The notes: a model not told the origin generated them from the letters alone. DNA of 64,000 nucleotides from Erigeron canadensis (GCF_010389155.1 NC_057761.1:5272501-5336500); one strand, 5' to 3'. Counted from the first letter of the stretch, positions 39,018 through 55,039 are shown. Numbers and translations are program-made.

Positions 39018-39046
39018 TAGTCATTGTTTAAGACAAGAAAAGAATG
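39018..39046 (+). repeat. 29-bp direct repeat, left copy
   Basis: TAGTCATTGTTTAAGACAAG and its continuation recur at 44960-44988 with one mismatch. The left copy ends one base before a CACTA-type terminus. Confidence 0.8.
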
Positions 39047-39047
39047 T

Positions 39048-39262
39048 CACTACAAAAAAAAGCCCATTTAGTGGCACACAAAAAGTGTCACTAAATATCA
39101 CATAAGTGCCACTAATATACAGATAGGTAATGGGTAACAAAAAAAAAAGTGTCACTAAGGAAGCTGCCACCAAAAGGTTTTAGTGGCACTTTTTTGTGTC
39201 ATTAAAGCTTTTTTGGGTTATAGTGACACTTTTTTGTTATGTCATTATAGAATTATGAGTTT
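39048..39262 (+). mobile_element. CACTA (En/Spm) terminus with subterminal repeats
   Basis: CACTACAAAAAAA at 39048 is the classic plant CACTA end. It is followed by many subterminal motifs in both orientations (TAGTGGCAC, GTGCCACTAA, AGTGTCACTAA). The opposite terminus is not seen in the window. The AT-rich DNA to 40190 may be its remnant interior. Confidence 0.7.
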
Positions 39263-40196
39263 TAGTGGTACTTTTATTTGCTTAAAAGAAAATTTATTTT
39301 TCAAAAAATTAAATTTATTTTTATTTATAAATATAATTATTTTATGCTTTTTAATTATAATATCAATATAATAAATATATTTACATATATTGTGTATATT
39401 TTGTATTATATACACCATATTTATTTTCTAAAACAAAAGAACAAATCAGATAAAAAAAAATCAAGAAATATAAATCATATTAAATATAAACATGAAGCAC
39501 ATATATATCAAGAAACCAATAAAAGTTGGATACATAAAATAATATTCATTTATACATTAACTTTTATTTCTAAATCTAAATACAACATATATCATATTTC
39601 ATCTATAAGCAAACACAATCTTCATTTCTTTTTCTTCAATGTAAACTTGATAATTAACTATGCAGATCTGAAACAAAATAAGAACATGGAGCAGATATAT
39701 ATCAAAAACTATAAAACGAAATATCATATTATATAAAGTAATTACAAGATTAAAAAAAACAGGAAAAAATTTACAAAAGTAAATTACCTTCTTTCTGCCT
39801 TCTATATCAAAATATATAATCTGTAACACAAAGAAACAAAAGAAGAAAAAAAAACATTATATTAAAAAAAAACCACCTTTTCGATCTGTAACAAGAAAAA
39901 ACAAACAAACAACAAGATCTAGATTTGATCGAAATCACCTTTTCGATCTGTAAAAACAAACAAACAACCACCTTTTCGATTTCAATCTGACCGAAATCAC
40001 ACCAGATCTAACGCCGATCTGACACCGAAATCACATTAGATATTACTTACAAAGATCTTGAAAAGAAGAAAAAGATGAAGGTTTTGGTGATTAACCCAAA
40101 AAACCGAACGGATTTTACCCATAACCAACCCGATCAAGTGATTAACACCATAGATATTTCGGTTTCTTATAATTTTATTGAAATCCATTTCGTTTC
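39263..40196. other. AT-rich non-coding stretch
   Basis: Low complexity. The ORFs at 39278-39736 (+) and 39599-39829 (-) are AT-bias artefacts. Repeated CACCTTTTCGAT and GATCTGTAA motifs occur at 39870-39990. Probably the interior of the CACTA element. Confidence 0.45.
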
Positions 40197-43100
40197 TGTA
40201 ACACCCCGGGCTAGAACCCGAAATATCACTAAAATTATATAGCACACAGTGGAATTATCGTAGAATATATACTACATGAAAATAAAGGATTCGGAGAATC
40301 CAAACCAACATTTAAGGTGCAAGAATGCAAGGTAAACAAGAAGTCATGAATGAGACTAAAAACAAGGCATTACAACTAAGATCATAAGTGACTAAACGAG
40401 AACCCTAAATGGATAACGGATCACGGATCCATGGGAGTCCCATTCCAAGCTCTAGCAGAATCAACAATTAGCTATCAATACTCCAACTTCACACGAATAC
40501 CTAAAAAGTGCACTAAACAAAGTCAACACTAGGTTGGTGAGTTCGTAGTGATGGATCACATGAAGCCATCGTCAATAATCACAATACATATAAGGAAGAT
40601 CAAGCATACCAGTAGCCTTCACGTGCCACTCTATCAACACATCAAGATTTCACAATATAAACAAGCGTGTAATGGTAAACACATATAATGTCAATGCCAA
40701 ATAGGAATCGTATGCATGTCAATGTCATAATGCGTATGATATGCATGCCAATGTCAAAATGCGTATGATATGTATGGCCATCTATGCAACGATAGCCACA
40801 TGTCATCATGACCAATGTGGCATCTCAAAATGCTTCGGCGTATATACGTCTATATACCCGATCAACACCGGTGCATATGTCTATACCCCTGGATAAACAT
40901 TTGTCTCAACAGACAATCATCTCATCAAATGCATGCTTACGTACCCCGTGGAGCGAACGGCCCCGCACACGATTCCCCACAGGGGTGCGAACGTTCTCGC
41001 TCACGTTTCCCATACAAGTGGGGCTACGCACATATCAACAATAACCAACCAAAGCAATCCCAAATGCATTTTCCCGAACAGCCCCAAGCCTTGGTTTACC
41101 ACAAAGACCAACAAACTAGCCAATATCCATATCAAAGCTTAAGTATGTTTCCTCTATCACAATTTCATCAATACTCATCCATCAATCCAACCATCTAATC
41201 AAACTATACATACATACAATTAAGAGGGCTTGCTTTCAAAGAGTCCTTGATGTTTGTATACAGGGTCACCCGCAGCCTTCCCACCACATCTCAAACCTTT
41301 TGAAAGCAAAGTCGACTTCCATATATGTACATCTATCCTAAATAACCACATTAACCCAAACATATGCATAATCCAACAAACAATCTATCAAACAATCCAT
41401 CAATCAATCCATAATTCAATCCAATCACACAATATTTAATCATAACAAGTGCAAATAGATTAATTAGGACCATCAAACCATCAATAAATCAATCAAACAA
41501 ATAAACACGTATGGGTGCACTTTCCAGCCCGAATCTCAAGCGAGTAGGGAACTACAGAACTCACCTTGGTTTCCAAGCAAAACGACAAGTTAAATTCGGG
41601 TTATAAACGTTCAACGATCGCCACATGTCCACAACCTATCAATGTACATCACATTACAATCAATTCCGACTTTTATAACCTTAGCAAGTTGGTCTAACAA
41701 GTTCAAGTCGAGTCACAACCCCACTAACGCTTAAACAACCTTCCCGAGTGTAAATAAGACACTTAGACTCGACATTTTTAGAAATGTAGGAAGATTCATC
41801 CCACTTAAATGATACCAAAAGAAACTAGACTCTCTTACGATTTCAACGATAGGTCATAAGACTCGATTGGTATAACGCCCCAAACTCTTTTAATGATCAT
41901 TTAATAAAATATTGCACAAGTTGGAAAAATTTTGGTACTTAGAAAAATAATGCAAATTTTCGTCGAAAATCGAAATGTTATAAATCAAGAAATGACAAAT
42001 TGAATATTCTTATAATGGTATAATAAGACTAATTTACAAGTTTCATGACTCGGGAAGTTCAAACGAAGGCTCGGTAAAAATGATGTCGAGGACAGCAGAT
42101 GGAGGATGGTATGGCGGATGATCCGTGTTCTCCTGCGGATGCTCTGAAGGATGATAAGCAGCATCCGCAGTTTCCTGCAGTTCTACCACAATTGACAACC
42201 TTTCTTGACAACATTTTTATGACCAAAAAGACATATCTCATACTTAAACACACAAAGAAGTTATAACTACACAATCCAACATTTCAACAATGACCATTTC
42301 TCAAAAACACAATTCTTCACAATGACGGGTCATCTTACCCAAGTTGACACTTTTCATGTCAACCACCATTCATACTTTACAATTCCAAAAGACACACTTA
42401 TGACCATTTTTGCAGAAATGTACCAAACAAAGTTTACCAAAAGAGACATTGCATCAAGAGCCATGGGGATGAGGGATTTCTAAGTCTCTACCAAAAGATC
42501 GTCATTCTTCCACGAATGACTTAATTACCTTAAATCTTGTAAAAACTTCGCTTCAAACACTTCAAGCTCTAGATCGCACTAGTTCCTTCTTCCGGAACTA
42601 CCTATAAGAGAGTAAACATTTAAAAATATAAGCAAAGGCTTAGTGAATATACTTGCATACATTTACGAATACGAAGGAGGGCATGTATAAGGACTATTAC
42701 ATGTAACCTATGGCATCGTCATGACACATTTACATGTTCACCTTGCACTCTAACAACACATATATGGATCCATATAAGCTAAACAATCATAACAATCATG
42801 TCAATCGGGATTCTTAGGCCCCGGAGGTTCTTAGGCCTCAAATCACATCAACTATCGGGATTCTTAGACCCCGGAGGTTCTTAGGCCTCATAAACAATGC
42901 CTCACATGGGCTTAACACCGAACCAATTACCATGCTTGGAACATTCACATCTCATGGTAATTGGCCCAACGTATACATATAGGTATGCAAATATACTCAC
43001 CTCCTCCGCAACAAGGAGAATAAAGCTATAACAATAATGCTCAATAAGCTCAGCCTATAATCATATCATAAAAATGCATTAAGCTTACATTCACAACTTG

Positions 43101-44528
43101 ACTAGCTCAACCTAGTCTTACATAATCACTAGCCTTTCTAAACCCAAAACTCAACTCATTTGTCATTGAGTTACTTTCATCTTTAACAACAACATTAGGT
43201 AGTTCATCCTATCATTTTCATCCACATTTCAATAACTAGCAATAATTCATCTTTTCTCACAAACTCAACTTATCACATTTGAACTTATCAATTCATAATT
43301 AAACACATCATTTAACTCAATGACAAATAGGTTAACTAAGGAGTTGGGGAAAATTAACCATAAATCATTTTCTAGTAAAAACCCCCAATTTGGTTCATCC
43401 ATGAACCCTAATTTTACAAGAAAAGATAAATACTTAGGGTTTCAAATTCACAATTCCTTCCTGTTTCTCTCCCAATTTTCGACCACCACCACAAAACCCA
43501 CAAACCCTAACTTTTGAATTCTTGAAAGATAATAAATTGTTAGGGTGATTTCTAGTCTTGCAATTGAAGGTATTTTGACTTTGATTTTGAAGGAAATGGA
43601 GTGGATTGCATGAGAAAGTGAGAAAGAATAATAGTGGAAATATGAATTAGATGAGTGTGTGGCTGGCACATCCTATGGGTGCCACGACCCATTTCCAATT
43701 TTTAGGGTGTTTTACCCGCTATCCGTTAAAGTTCCAACTAAATTAACCCCATATCCAAAAATAAAATACTAGGAAATTAATTTAATATCAAAACTAATAA
43801 AAAGGGTTAATTTCTTTTACCTTAAAATCTTTGGGGTGTTACAATTGGACTTACGGATCAAAAATTATAAGTATATGCGTTTATATAGTTTGAGTTAAAA
43901 TCTCAAGTTTGATTCCAAAAGTGACTCTCGAATTTGAACGAATGGTTTGTCATGTTTACGTCACCAATAAGGTCATAAGAGTACATTCCGGAAAGGTCGG
44001 GACGATCCTAGGATACTAGAAAAGAAGCTAGGAAACGAAAATATGAAACAGGTCCCCGACTGCGCCGCATCTTACGACTGCGCCGCAGTCCAAAAAGTCG
44101 AGCATCTAACTGCTTCGCAGCTTGCCTTTGCTGCGTCGCAGCTTGCCCAAGTCTGCACTAGTTGCAGAATTTCGAGCCAAACACCCCAAAAACACCCATT
44201 TTGACCCCATAGTCGACCAAGGAAGATCTAGGACTCGATTCCAAGCTTGAATCCACACGTTTGGACATAAACAAACTCAAATGAACACAACCCATACCAC
44301 AAATCCAACTTATAACATCAAAATCACACCCAATTCACTCTAACCCAAACCAAAACCCTAGATAACCCTAGGTTGGGTTTTGACCTGATTTGTGACCCAA
44401 AATTGCATAAGTCTCACTAGAAACAAGTTTACAAACACAAAATAATTGATTTGAGTGAAGTTTTACTTACCAAAAGAGCCTGCGGGCAAAACAAACAATA
44501 TTGTGTTGTGGTAAGGCGGGGTGTTACA
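40197..44528. mobile_element. Long LTR (outer), interrupted by a second LTR
   Basis: Begins TGTAACACCCCGGG and ends CGGGGTGTTACA, strong inverted ends of TG...CA type. Removing the nested 41871-43843 insertion and one ATTGG leaves a continuous piece of about 2.35 kb with no coding capacity. No matching target duplication flanks it. Likely a gypsy-type solo LTR or a recombinant. Confidence 0.6.
41871..43843. mobile_element. Solo LTR nested in the outer LTR, TSD ATTGG
   Basis: Begins TATAACGCCCC (a TG-to-TA change at the first dinucleotide) and ends GGGGTGTTACA. An exact 5-bp ATTGG lies on both sides (41866-41870 and 43844-43848). 1973 bp, non-coding, related in its ends to the outer LTR and to 29079-32064. 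Confidence 0.75.
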
Positions 44529-46964
44529 ACACCCTTAAACATTGTATAGTTTGCTTAATCAGTGTGTCATTATGCATTTACATTTTCAATATATAAGCTT
44601 TATATAGTTTGTACACAAATAAAATAGTTGTTGGGAAGCGATTTGAAAGTAAACACCATATAGTAAGAAATCATTGATCACACTCTATCAAACAATCAGA
44701 TCATTGGTACGCCAACGTACAATGAATGTAGTTTACAAAGAAGTTCTTCATGTGACAATTTTAATTTCAAATAAGTCATTTACTTTGAATGGTACGTACT
44801 TTGAATCGTTTTATGTTTTATTTTTAGCTATTTTAATTTATTAAGTATCTACTTAATATACTTGAATTCTCATTTTTTAGCTTTTAATATATATATATAT
44901 ATATTAAGTATCTATTTAATATACAATTTTTTAGAAACTACCCAAAATCCTTTCTTTTTTAGTCATTGTTTAAGACAAGAGAAGAATGGCCGGATTTACT
45001 AACTATTATATTACTAGTATATTTTAAAATTATTTTCATTGGAGTTCATCACCAAAAAGTTTATTCTTTTTATTCTTCATTAGATCCAAGTTAAATTGTT
45101 CTCTTGTTTGTATGTTCTTTGTTCTTTGTTTGTATATGATAAAGAATGATTGGATCTAATGATTGGATAACATAACAAAAATTAGAAATGTAAAGTAAGT
45201 TATTGGACTCATTGACATGAGTGAAGATGTAATAATTTTATACTTTTGTTTGGATCTATATATGTGAAAAGAAATCTAATAGATTGTATGGTCTCACATG
45301 TTATATTCTTACACTAGGATATAGTTAATACTTCAATCAACCATGTTATATCACTCTTGTATTAATACATACTTGTGCACATAAACTACAAGTGTACCGC
45401 ACACGCGTGAGTATGAGCACAAGTATGTAATGACCCAAAAGATGCATATGTGTATATATATGATTTTACTTATATGTTTCCTCTAGTGCACTTGGGAAAA
45501 CACCTACGGATTGTATGGTCTTGGGTGCACTAGTATGTTCATGCAAACGATTATACCTACCCGATACACCACATCCTTGAATTGATAGGAATCGGTGTCA
45601 TGTATGGTCTCGTCGGCATCAACACGTACATATAAATATAATGTATATGTGTATATATGTTTAAGATGGAAATAATACAAGACACTTTTATAAGATCTAC
45701 ATATATTTGTCACTCTTAAATGATAAACTCAATAACCAACTAAATAAACTTTGAACCATATTTTTCAATAAAGCTTTGGGTGATGAAAACCTTTAAAAAT
45801 AATCAAATACCAATCACTATACTAAAATAATTTATATTTTCTTTTATAGGTCATACTTAATCAACTCATCTATTTTCTTCATCCATAATCTCTAAAGGTG
45901 AGATCTTCTTAGCCCCATCTTACTATTATATTTTGGGCTGGAATACATACTCTTACTTTTATGAACACAAGTACGTGCACAACGGTATACAAGGCTATTA
46001 TAAGTTACTATGTTCACAACGAGTCCTCACAATCATGATATGTTAATTATGGATTTAAACGTGGATATATTGAATAACGCTATTTGGGTTGACACACCCC
46101 ACCCGGCATAAACACGGCTGGGAGCCCAACGGGTGATACATATTTGTAAACATTCGGTACCTTGAACAAGTATCGGGAGGCAAACTATAACAACGTGTCA
46201 GTTTAGTATCATGAGCTTATATAGATGTATACTACTTACATTCCTAGCATTCTTGTTTAACAATGGCTACATTCATTGTGGTAAAGCAATGGTTAACTTA
46301 TGTCTTGTGGTTCATGGCTAAACGATTTATTAAAAACCTAAGGAACTCACCAACTTTATGTTGACACAATTTAGTATGTATTGCAGGTGATTAGATGTTG
46401 TCATGCTCGGATTGCTACTTGATGTTCGCTTGCTCTTGTTGAATAAAGACCTTACCCACTATGTTTTCTAGTGCTCCATCTTTTGCTAAAGGATATGGAT
46501 TTGTAGTTCAAATGTGTTTTTCTTAATCTTTTCAAATCAAAACAATTTCAATTTCATGTAATGTATTTGCATCTTTGAATATATATGTTTTATAAAATGC
46601 AAGTTCTCAAAATGACTACGTCTTGAGTCGTTCATTATATATGTTTTATAAAATGCAAGTTCTCAAAACGACTACGTCTTGAGTCGTTCAGTATACTCTT
46701 GTGTTGTGATATTATTGAATGTCACGCCCCACCCGTTGACCTGTATTTTGGGGGTGTGACAATAATATAGTATAGTTTAAAGTCATTTAACTATATGTAA
46801 ACAAATATAGCATTATTATTTTTTTTATATTTTTATATATAATCTATAATATAATTAAAGAGGAGGTTTGGGATACACTTCGCACATCTGATCCCCTCCT
46901 TTAACCTAATTCTTTCTCTTAATTATACTCTATTTTTATATATTTTTTTAATTAAAATTAAAAC
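44529..46964. other. Non-coding, probably retrotransposon-derived, with a 56-bp tandem repeat
   Basis: No gene. The right copy of the 29-bp direct repeat lies at 44960-44988. A two-unit, 56-bp tandem repeat lies at about 46580-46690 (ATGTTTTATAAAATGCAAG, CTACGTCTTGAGTCGTTCA). A 42-nt near-palindrome at 46720-46761 (TGTCACGCCCC...GGGGGTGTGACA) resembles LTR ends meeting head to tail. CACCCCACCCGG-type motifs near 46097 also look LTR-derived. Confidence 0.5.
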
Positions 46965-47232
46965 TTTGCTAGGACGACCTATTAATTAATAAAAAATAAA
47001 AAACAAATCTTTTAATCCTTAAAAACTCTCCAAAAATTTATTATATATATACAAATTAAGAAAAAACCCTCACATATTCTATAAAAAAAAAGATCTTCGA
47101 CTATTTTCAACAAAAAAAATCGACTACAAAAATGTTTTTTTTTTAATATATTTTGTTCATGTTTAATCATTATTATTTGACATTGAATTCTTATGTTATT
47201 ATTATTATTATTCATCTCTGTTAATTTAGTTT
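46965..47232. repeat. Direct repeat flanking an RPA-like fragment, left copy
   Basis: Matches about 47668-47944: CAAATCTTTT..TTCTTAAAACTC, CATGTTTAATCATTATTATT and CATCTCT.TTAATTTAGTTTATTGT. The copies are about 700 bp apart in the same orientation. Confidence 0.7.
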
Positions 47233-47252
47233 ATTGTCCATTATAGGTTCAT

Positions 47253-48310
47253 TATGACTTCATCTTCAACTACAAAAAATAAGATCACGTTAGTTCATCT
47301 TGGAGATCTTAAGCCAATACATGTTAACCATCATCTACGACTCCGTGTTGTGAATGTTATGACTGTTTTGAAATGGAACAACCCGGAAAAAATAAATTTG
47401 CAATAAAAAAAAAAATTTGAGAAAAAGGCCACTGTCATATTTTCTTCGAGGTAAGTACATACAAATGGTATGTATCTACATACCTACAAATATGTCTTAC
47501 CATATCATTATGTAATCTACCGTTTGGTACCCTTTTAATAAATTTATTTTTACATTTTGGTCATTCTGCTTAATGTTTATATTGTGGCTTGTTTCATGAT
47601 TTGTTTATTAACAGATGGAGTTAAGCTTTATAGAACATTCTCCTATATTTTTTTTAATTTAGGCCGATCTATATTGTATTAAAAAATAAGGAACAAATCT
47701 TTTTGTTCTTAAAACTCTCATAAAAATTATTATATATATACAAAAACTCACGTACTTTTTTTTTATATATATATAAAAGGGTTCCACAACCCTCACACAT
47801 TTTCAAAATAAAAAAAAAAAGGTTCGACTTACTCAATAGAAAAAAGGTTTTTTTATATACTATATCCATGTTTAATCATTATTATTCGATATTGAATTTT
47901 TATATTATTATTATTATTCATCTCTTTTAATTTAGTTTATTGTGTTACAAAATTTAAATTTTGTTTATCTAAATTTGAATTATCAGCACTAACCATGTAT
48001 ATTTAACATGTATTCTTAGACATTATTATTCATTCGGTTAATATTATTGTGTATGTGGTCTTATATTTTGGTTGCACAATCATAGGGTGCAATGGGAAAA
48101 ACTATAGACACCCGTCATCATGAAAGGTTTTTATGTAACTTTTCTTTGATATGAGTTTGTTTATTTTGTAAATTAATTAGAGTAATTATGTTTTTAATTT
48201 TTTTTTCCAGCAATTTATGTCTTATTGTTGTGTATGGGAAGCTGTTTTGGGGAAGAATAAGCTTTCTTATCCCATGAGGCCATCATTATCTACGACAAAA
48301 ATTAGGTATT
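47253..48310 (+). pseudogene. RPA1-like (DUF223 OB-fold) gene fragment
   Basis: An ATG at 47253 opens a frame with the usual start of plant RPA1-like OB folds (KNKITLVHLGDLKPIHVN, LRLRVVNVM). A stop follows, then a donor-like GAGGTAAGTA near 47450. Later segments GAMGKTIDTRHHE (about 48088) and, after TTTCCAG, WEAVLGKNKLSYPMRPSLST (about 48235) follow the family order. A repeat copy (47668-47944) sits in the middle. Degenerate; moderately sure of the family. Confidence 0.45.
47668..47944. repeat. Direct repeat, right copy
   Basis: Second copy of the block at 46965-47232, diverged by indels in homopolymers. Confidence 0.7.
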
Positions 48311-48719
48311 TTAGAAGGTTGTTTTATTTGACATATGTTATATCTCTAAAAGGTCAAATATGGTGACTTAAATGATTTAAACAGATCCATCGACAGAAAT
48401 CTGGACCAGACCAACAGATTTAAACCCATCAAGTCCTAAATCTCATTGTGAATTTAGATTGGTGTTACATATAAGGATGCCAATTAATTTCGTTCACGAA
48501 TTCACGTTAGATGTTATTATGATTTCGGTTTTTCATTTTAAATTTTTGATTTATATATTTTGAGACCGCTTGAACACTAATTTGTCAATATAAGATATAA
48601 TGAAACATTAGTATTTTAAATTTTATAAGTTATATAATCTAGTTAACTTAAGAATCCTCATCCAAAAAAAATACTCCGTTTTTATAGAAACATTTTCGAA
48701 ACCAAAATGAAAGAGAAAA

Positions 48720-49480
48720 AAAAAAAAGAAAAAAAAGGTAAAGTCTGCAGTGGTGTTTTTAGTTGTTGTTGACCCCCAACCTCCTCCACCCCCTCCCTTC
48801 TTTCCCAAACATTTCTAGTGACAAAATCCTAAATAGTAATTCATTTCTAGAGACAAAGTTTTGTTATAACCATTTTCATGGTTTATATTTATTTTATTTA
48901 ATTCATAATTAAAAAGAAGAAGAAATTGATTCTTTGAGAAGAAGAGTGAAAATGGAGTGTTTCGGAAGAAGTGTACGGAAAGAAATTTGATGGGGTTTTA
49001 ATGGATTAGTGAAATCATCATCTGGGTCATTCGAGATCGAGTGCGAAACAGCGAAATCGAAGAAATCGAGCTCTGTCTAATCTTCTGAATTTGGATCAAA
49101 CAAGTCTTCGGAAAATGAAATGAAAAATGTGTCTCCGAAAAGAGAGGATGTCGAGGATGGAAGTTTGGGGAAAGGATATACGGGAGGGAGGAGAGGTAGA
49201 AAGAGAAAGGTTACGGAGAGTCCACAAACTCCGATAGAAGGTGTGTTAAGAAGGAGTGCTCGGAGACGGGCTAAGTTATCTATGGAAGAGGATGAGGCGA
49301 AGGTTATTAAGTTTGATGTTGATAGTAATGGCGTTTTGCCAGCTGCCCCTTCTCCGGTTATAAGTGCAGTTTCGGAGGAACGGCCGACAGGTTCTGGTTG
49401 TGAAGAAGTTGAAGAAGTTGAGAGATTGCACAAGCAAAGAGATGAAAGAGTTAAAGTCAGAAAGAGAACAGTTTGAGAAA
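48720..49480 (+). pseudogene. 5' part of an unidentified nuclear-type protein gene, copy 2
   Basis: Duplicates 19935-20340 and extends further. From about 49087 an open frame (SSEFGSNKSSENEMKNVSP, with ATG at 49120) encodes a basic segment GRRGRKRKVTESPQTP followed by LRRSARRRAKL and an acidic stretch, and ends at 49476. RGRKRK is AT-hook-like, suggesting a chromatin or DNA-binding protein, but the parent is unknown to me. The upstream frame is broken by an extra base near 48990 and by a stop (TCTGTCTAA, 49073-49081). It precedes copy D as its homologue precedes copy C. Confidence 0.5.
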
Positions 49481-49560
49481 GAAAACTATGAAGTTGTTCA
49501 AATAAGAAACTACTAGAAGAAGAACCAAGAGTTGACAATGGCGAATGCAAGAAACATCGA

Positions 49561-49890
49561 GAGATGCCATCAAGACTACAAAAGGAATGCAAGAATGAGA
49601 AAGACATCAAGTTAAGAAATAAGAAAGTTGAATCCGAAGATCGTGATACAAGAAACACATTGTTGGAGATTCAAGACTATGAGATGATACAAATGATGGA
49701 ACATACTGACAAAGTTAACAACGATGATCAAGATGAGATTGAAGACAAGAATAAGAGAAGCCAAATCAAGAAAGAAGTTGAAGACATAGTTCATGTTAAA
49801 GATCAAGTCAAAAGAAATGGAAACAAGCCAAAGGTCAAGGATAAAGATGATGGAGCTTCAAGATATGAAAGGCATGGATTAATAAATTAG
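49561..49890 (+). mobile_element. Lys/Glu-rich ORF before an LTR, probable retroelement end
   Basis: A charged, low-complexity ORF (DKVNNDDQDEIEDKNKRS) that stops 7 bp before the polypurine tract and LTR. No domain recognised. Probably internal sequence of the element whose LTR follows. Confidence 0.35.
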
Positions 49891-49897
49891 GGAGGAG

Positions 49898-50211
49898 TGT
49901 TGGATATACTAATTTATCAATCCATGGAAGTGTCGATGTATAAGTTTAGGGGTCTATAGTGTCAAGAATAAAGTGTATAACCGAATGGAAGTTATTTTCG
50001 GTTATAGGCAGTTATGCTGTGAAGGGTCGTGTCTGTTAGAATAGGCACGTTAGTTATAAGATTGGTGTCGGTTTGGACAGTCATACCTGTTGGTATGTAC
50101 TGGTTCGAAATCTATATATTTGTATGTAAACCTATGGTTGTGAAATAAGAAGAATAGTTTAGTATTGTTATTTTCGTTCAAGTGAGGGACGAGAGGGACA
50201 AGGGAACAACA
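49898..50211 (+). mobile_element. LTR, probably copia-type
   Basis: Begins TGTTGGATATAC directly after a polypurine tract (TTAGGGAGGAG) and ends CAACA, 314 bp. The TGTTG/CAACA termini and preceding PPT mark a 3' LTR. No PBS follows. It separates the captured gene piece from copy D and probably replaced the first exon of copy D. Confidence 0.65.
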
Positions 50212-50380
50212 ATCAGCATCAATTTTGTTTTGCAAAATTTGCCATGTGCCAGTGTGTTGCTCCACCATGCGTTTCAAGCCTTAGCTCATGTCTAGTCCCT
50301 AGACTATATATTCTAACTGATACAAAGCATTCCTAATTCGTCTTAAGATAATGTTTTTATTGAATTCCCACTCTTGTTGA

Positions 50381-53364
<2,984 letters not shown>

Positions 53365-53660
53365 ACATGAGCATGAAAGAGACACACTAGAGGGTCTTTG
53401 ACTCTTTGGTAGTTTCCTTTCAGCATTTCGTCCATATGCATATCTCAATTTTGCTTTATATTTGTTCTTGGGTCATACTTAAAGAAGGGAATTTTGACAT
53501 AATGCAGATAGTACAGCACGATGAGATTAGGTGCGACAATTGAGGTATCAAGGCCATAGTTTAAATGTTTTCCGCCATTGAATGGCAATGGACGTTGATG
53601 TATTGTTTCAATGAATATAAGAACTAAATGAGTGTAAAGTTTGTTCTTTTAAGTTGTACC
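53365..53660 (+). repeat. 3' UTR-like block of copy D
   Basis: Collinear with 5465-5750 and 24400-24700 (GGGTCATACTTAAAGAAGG, CAATTGAGGTATCAAGGCC, CCATTGAATGGCAATGGACG). Confidence 0.7.
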
Positions 53661-54403
53661 AACAAAATACAAATATCCTTGTGTAAACATTTTTGGCGAT
53701 CCTTCTTGTATTAAAGTGTCTGATGTGATTGGCAAAATTTGATTCGGCAACTTAGAAAAAAATTCGAGTCATATTTAGGAGGACTGCGGACGAATTTGGA
53801 GGCACGGACAGAAAGCAGCTACGCATATCACCATCATCATTCGACCAATGGAACAAAACTTTTCTTTATCAATTGTTGGTTATTTGAAGATGACGATGTC
53901 CGGCTAAGGTTTTTGCTATCTCTCTCGATGAACAATTGTTAGTTAATTTTACTTGATGAATTTTACTTTCAGTCGTATAAACATTGTTCTTTTTAGATTA
54001 TAATTCATATGACTGATTGAGTATTTATTCAATATTATTTGATTTGGATTTTCGTAAGACAACTTATTGCGAGTTAATGATTTGTACCGAGTCCACCTAG
54101 TTTAGGGATTAAGACAGGTCATATAATTAACATAGGTTGTGCCCAAAATTGTTCTTGTCAAATAATATTAAAATTATGTCTATGTAATTTAGAATAAATA
54201 CTCGGTAAAGTTTGTTAAGTAAATTAACGCGACTTTTGGGATTCGGGAGGGATGTACTTTTTATTATTGTTTACAAGTTCTCTTTTTAATTTTGTCTTGT
54301 TTTATTAGTGAAGTCTAGTTAATTAATTTTATCTTTGCTTTAGCTAATTAAAATTACTTTTAGTATTGTCTTTAAAATCCATTAAAATTGTTAAAACTTG
54401 ACT
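53661..54403. other. Intergenic, no feature recognised
   Basis: Short ORFs only (for example 53739-53942, +), with no motif support. Confidence 0.5.
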
Positions 54404-54411
54404 ATAACCAC

Positions 54412-55039
54412 TAGGGGTGTTCATCGGTTCGGTTTTCGGTTATTTGGTCTATTTGGTTCGGATTTTTCGGTTTTTTTATTTTCATTTTTCAAAACCAAAA
54501 CCGAACCAAAACCTAATTCGAAATAGAAAAACCAAACCGAAAACCAAATTAGAATTCGGTTCGGTTTCGGTTTAAAACCGAAAAAACCAAATATGTTCAT
54601 AATTTCAATTTTTATCAAAGTAGTAAATTTAAACCATATGGATAAACAAATAACATAAGTGAAACAACTAAACTCTTGTTTGTCATCATTATTAAAAATT
54701 ATTCATCAAAATTGAATTTATCTAATTTCATAAAAAAAGTTAATATGATAAACAAATAGACACATAAAGTAAAAAATACATTAATAATTTTCCATAAAAA
54801 AAAATACGAATTAAATATTTTTAATAATACATAATAGTAATATAAGTTATTCGGTTCTTTCGGTTTAACCAAATTCATTATCCTTTACTCATAACCAAAC
54901 CAAAATCCGAATATATAATTCGGTTTTGGTTACAAACCAAACCCAAAACCAAATTAAAAAACGGTTTGGTTTTTTTCGGTTTTTTAAACGGTTCGGTTTA
55001 CAGTTTAACCGGGTAAAAACCAAACCGTGAACACCCCTA
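54412..55039. mobile_element. Non-autonomous hAT element with exact 8-bp TSD
   Basis: Ends TAGGGGTGTTCA and TGAACACCCCTA are inverted copies. An exact 8-bp ATAACCAC flanks both sides (54404-54411 and 55040-55047), diagnostic of hAT. The 628-bp interior is rich in CGGTTCGGTTT and AAACCGAA repeats and folds on itself. No transposase. Confidence 0.85.

Noticed and set aside
39278..39736. 152-codon ORF rich in Ile/Asn/Lys/Tyr
   Set aside because: Composition follows from extreme AT content; no domain features.
46720..46761. Near-palindrome considered as a small RNA gene or terminator
   Set aside because: Its halves look like LTR ends (TGTCAC/GTGACA), so a retroelement relic is more likely.
45427..46761. 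Possible third solo LTR (TGTAATGACCC...GGGGGTGTGACA)
   Set aside because: The ends are only weakly matched and no target duplication flanks them.
49077..49658. 193-codon minus-strand ORF
   Set aside because: It is antisense to the captured nuclear-gene frame and is Ser/Phe/Leu-rich as expected of a shadow frame.
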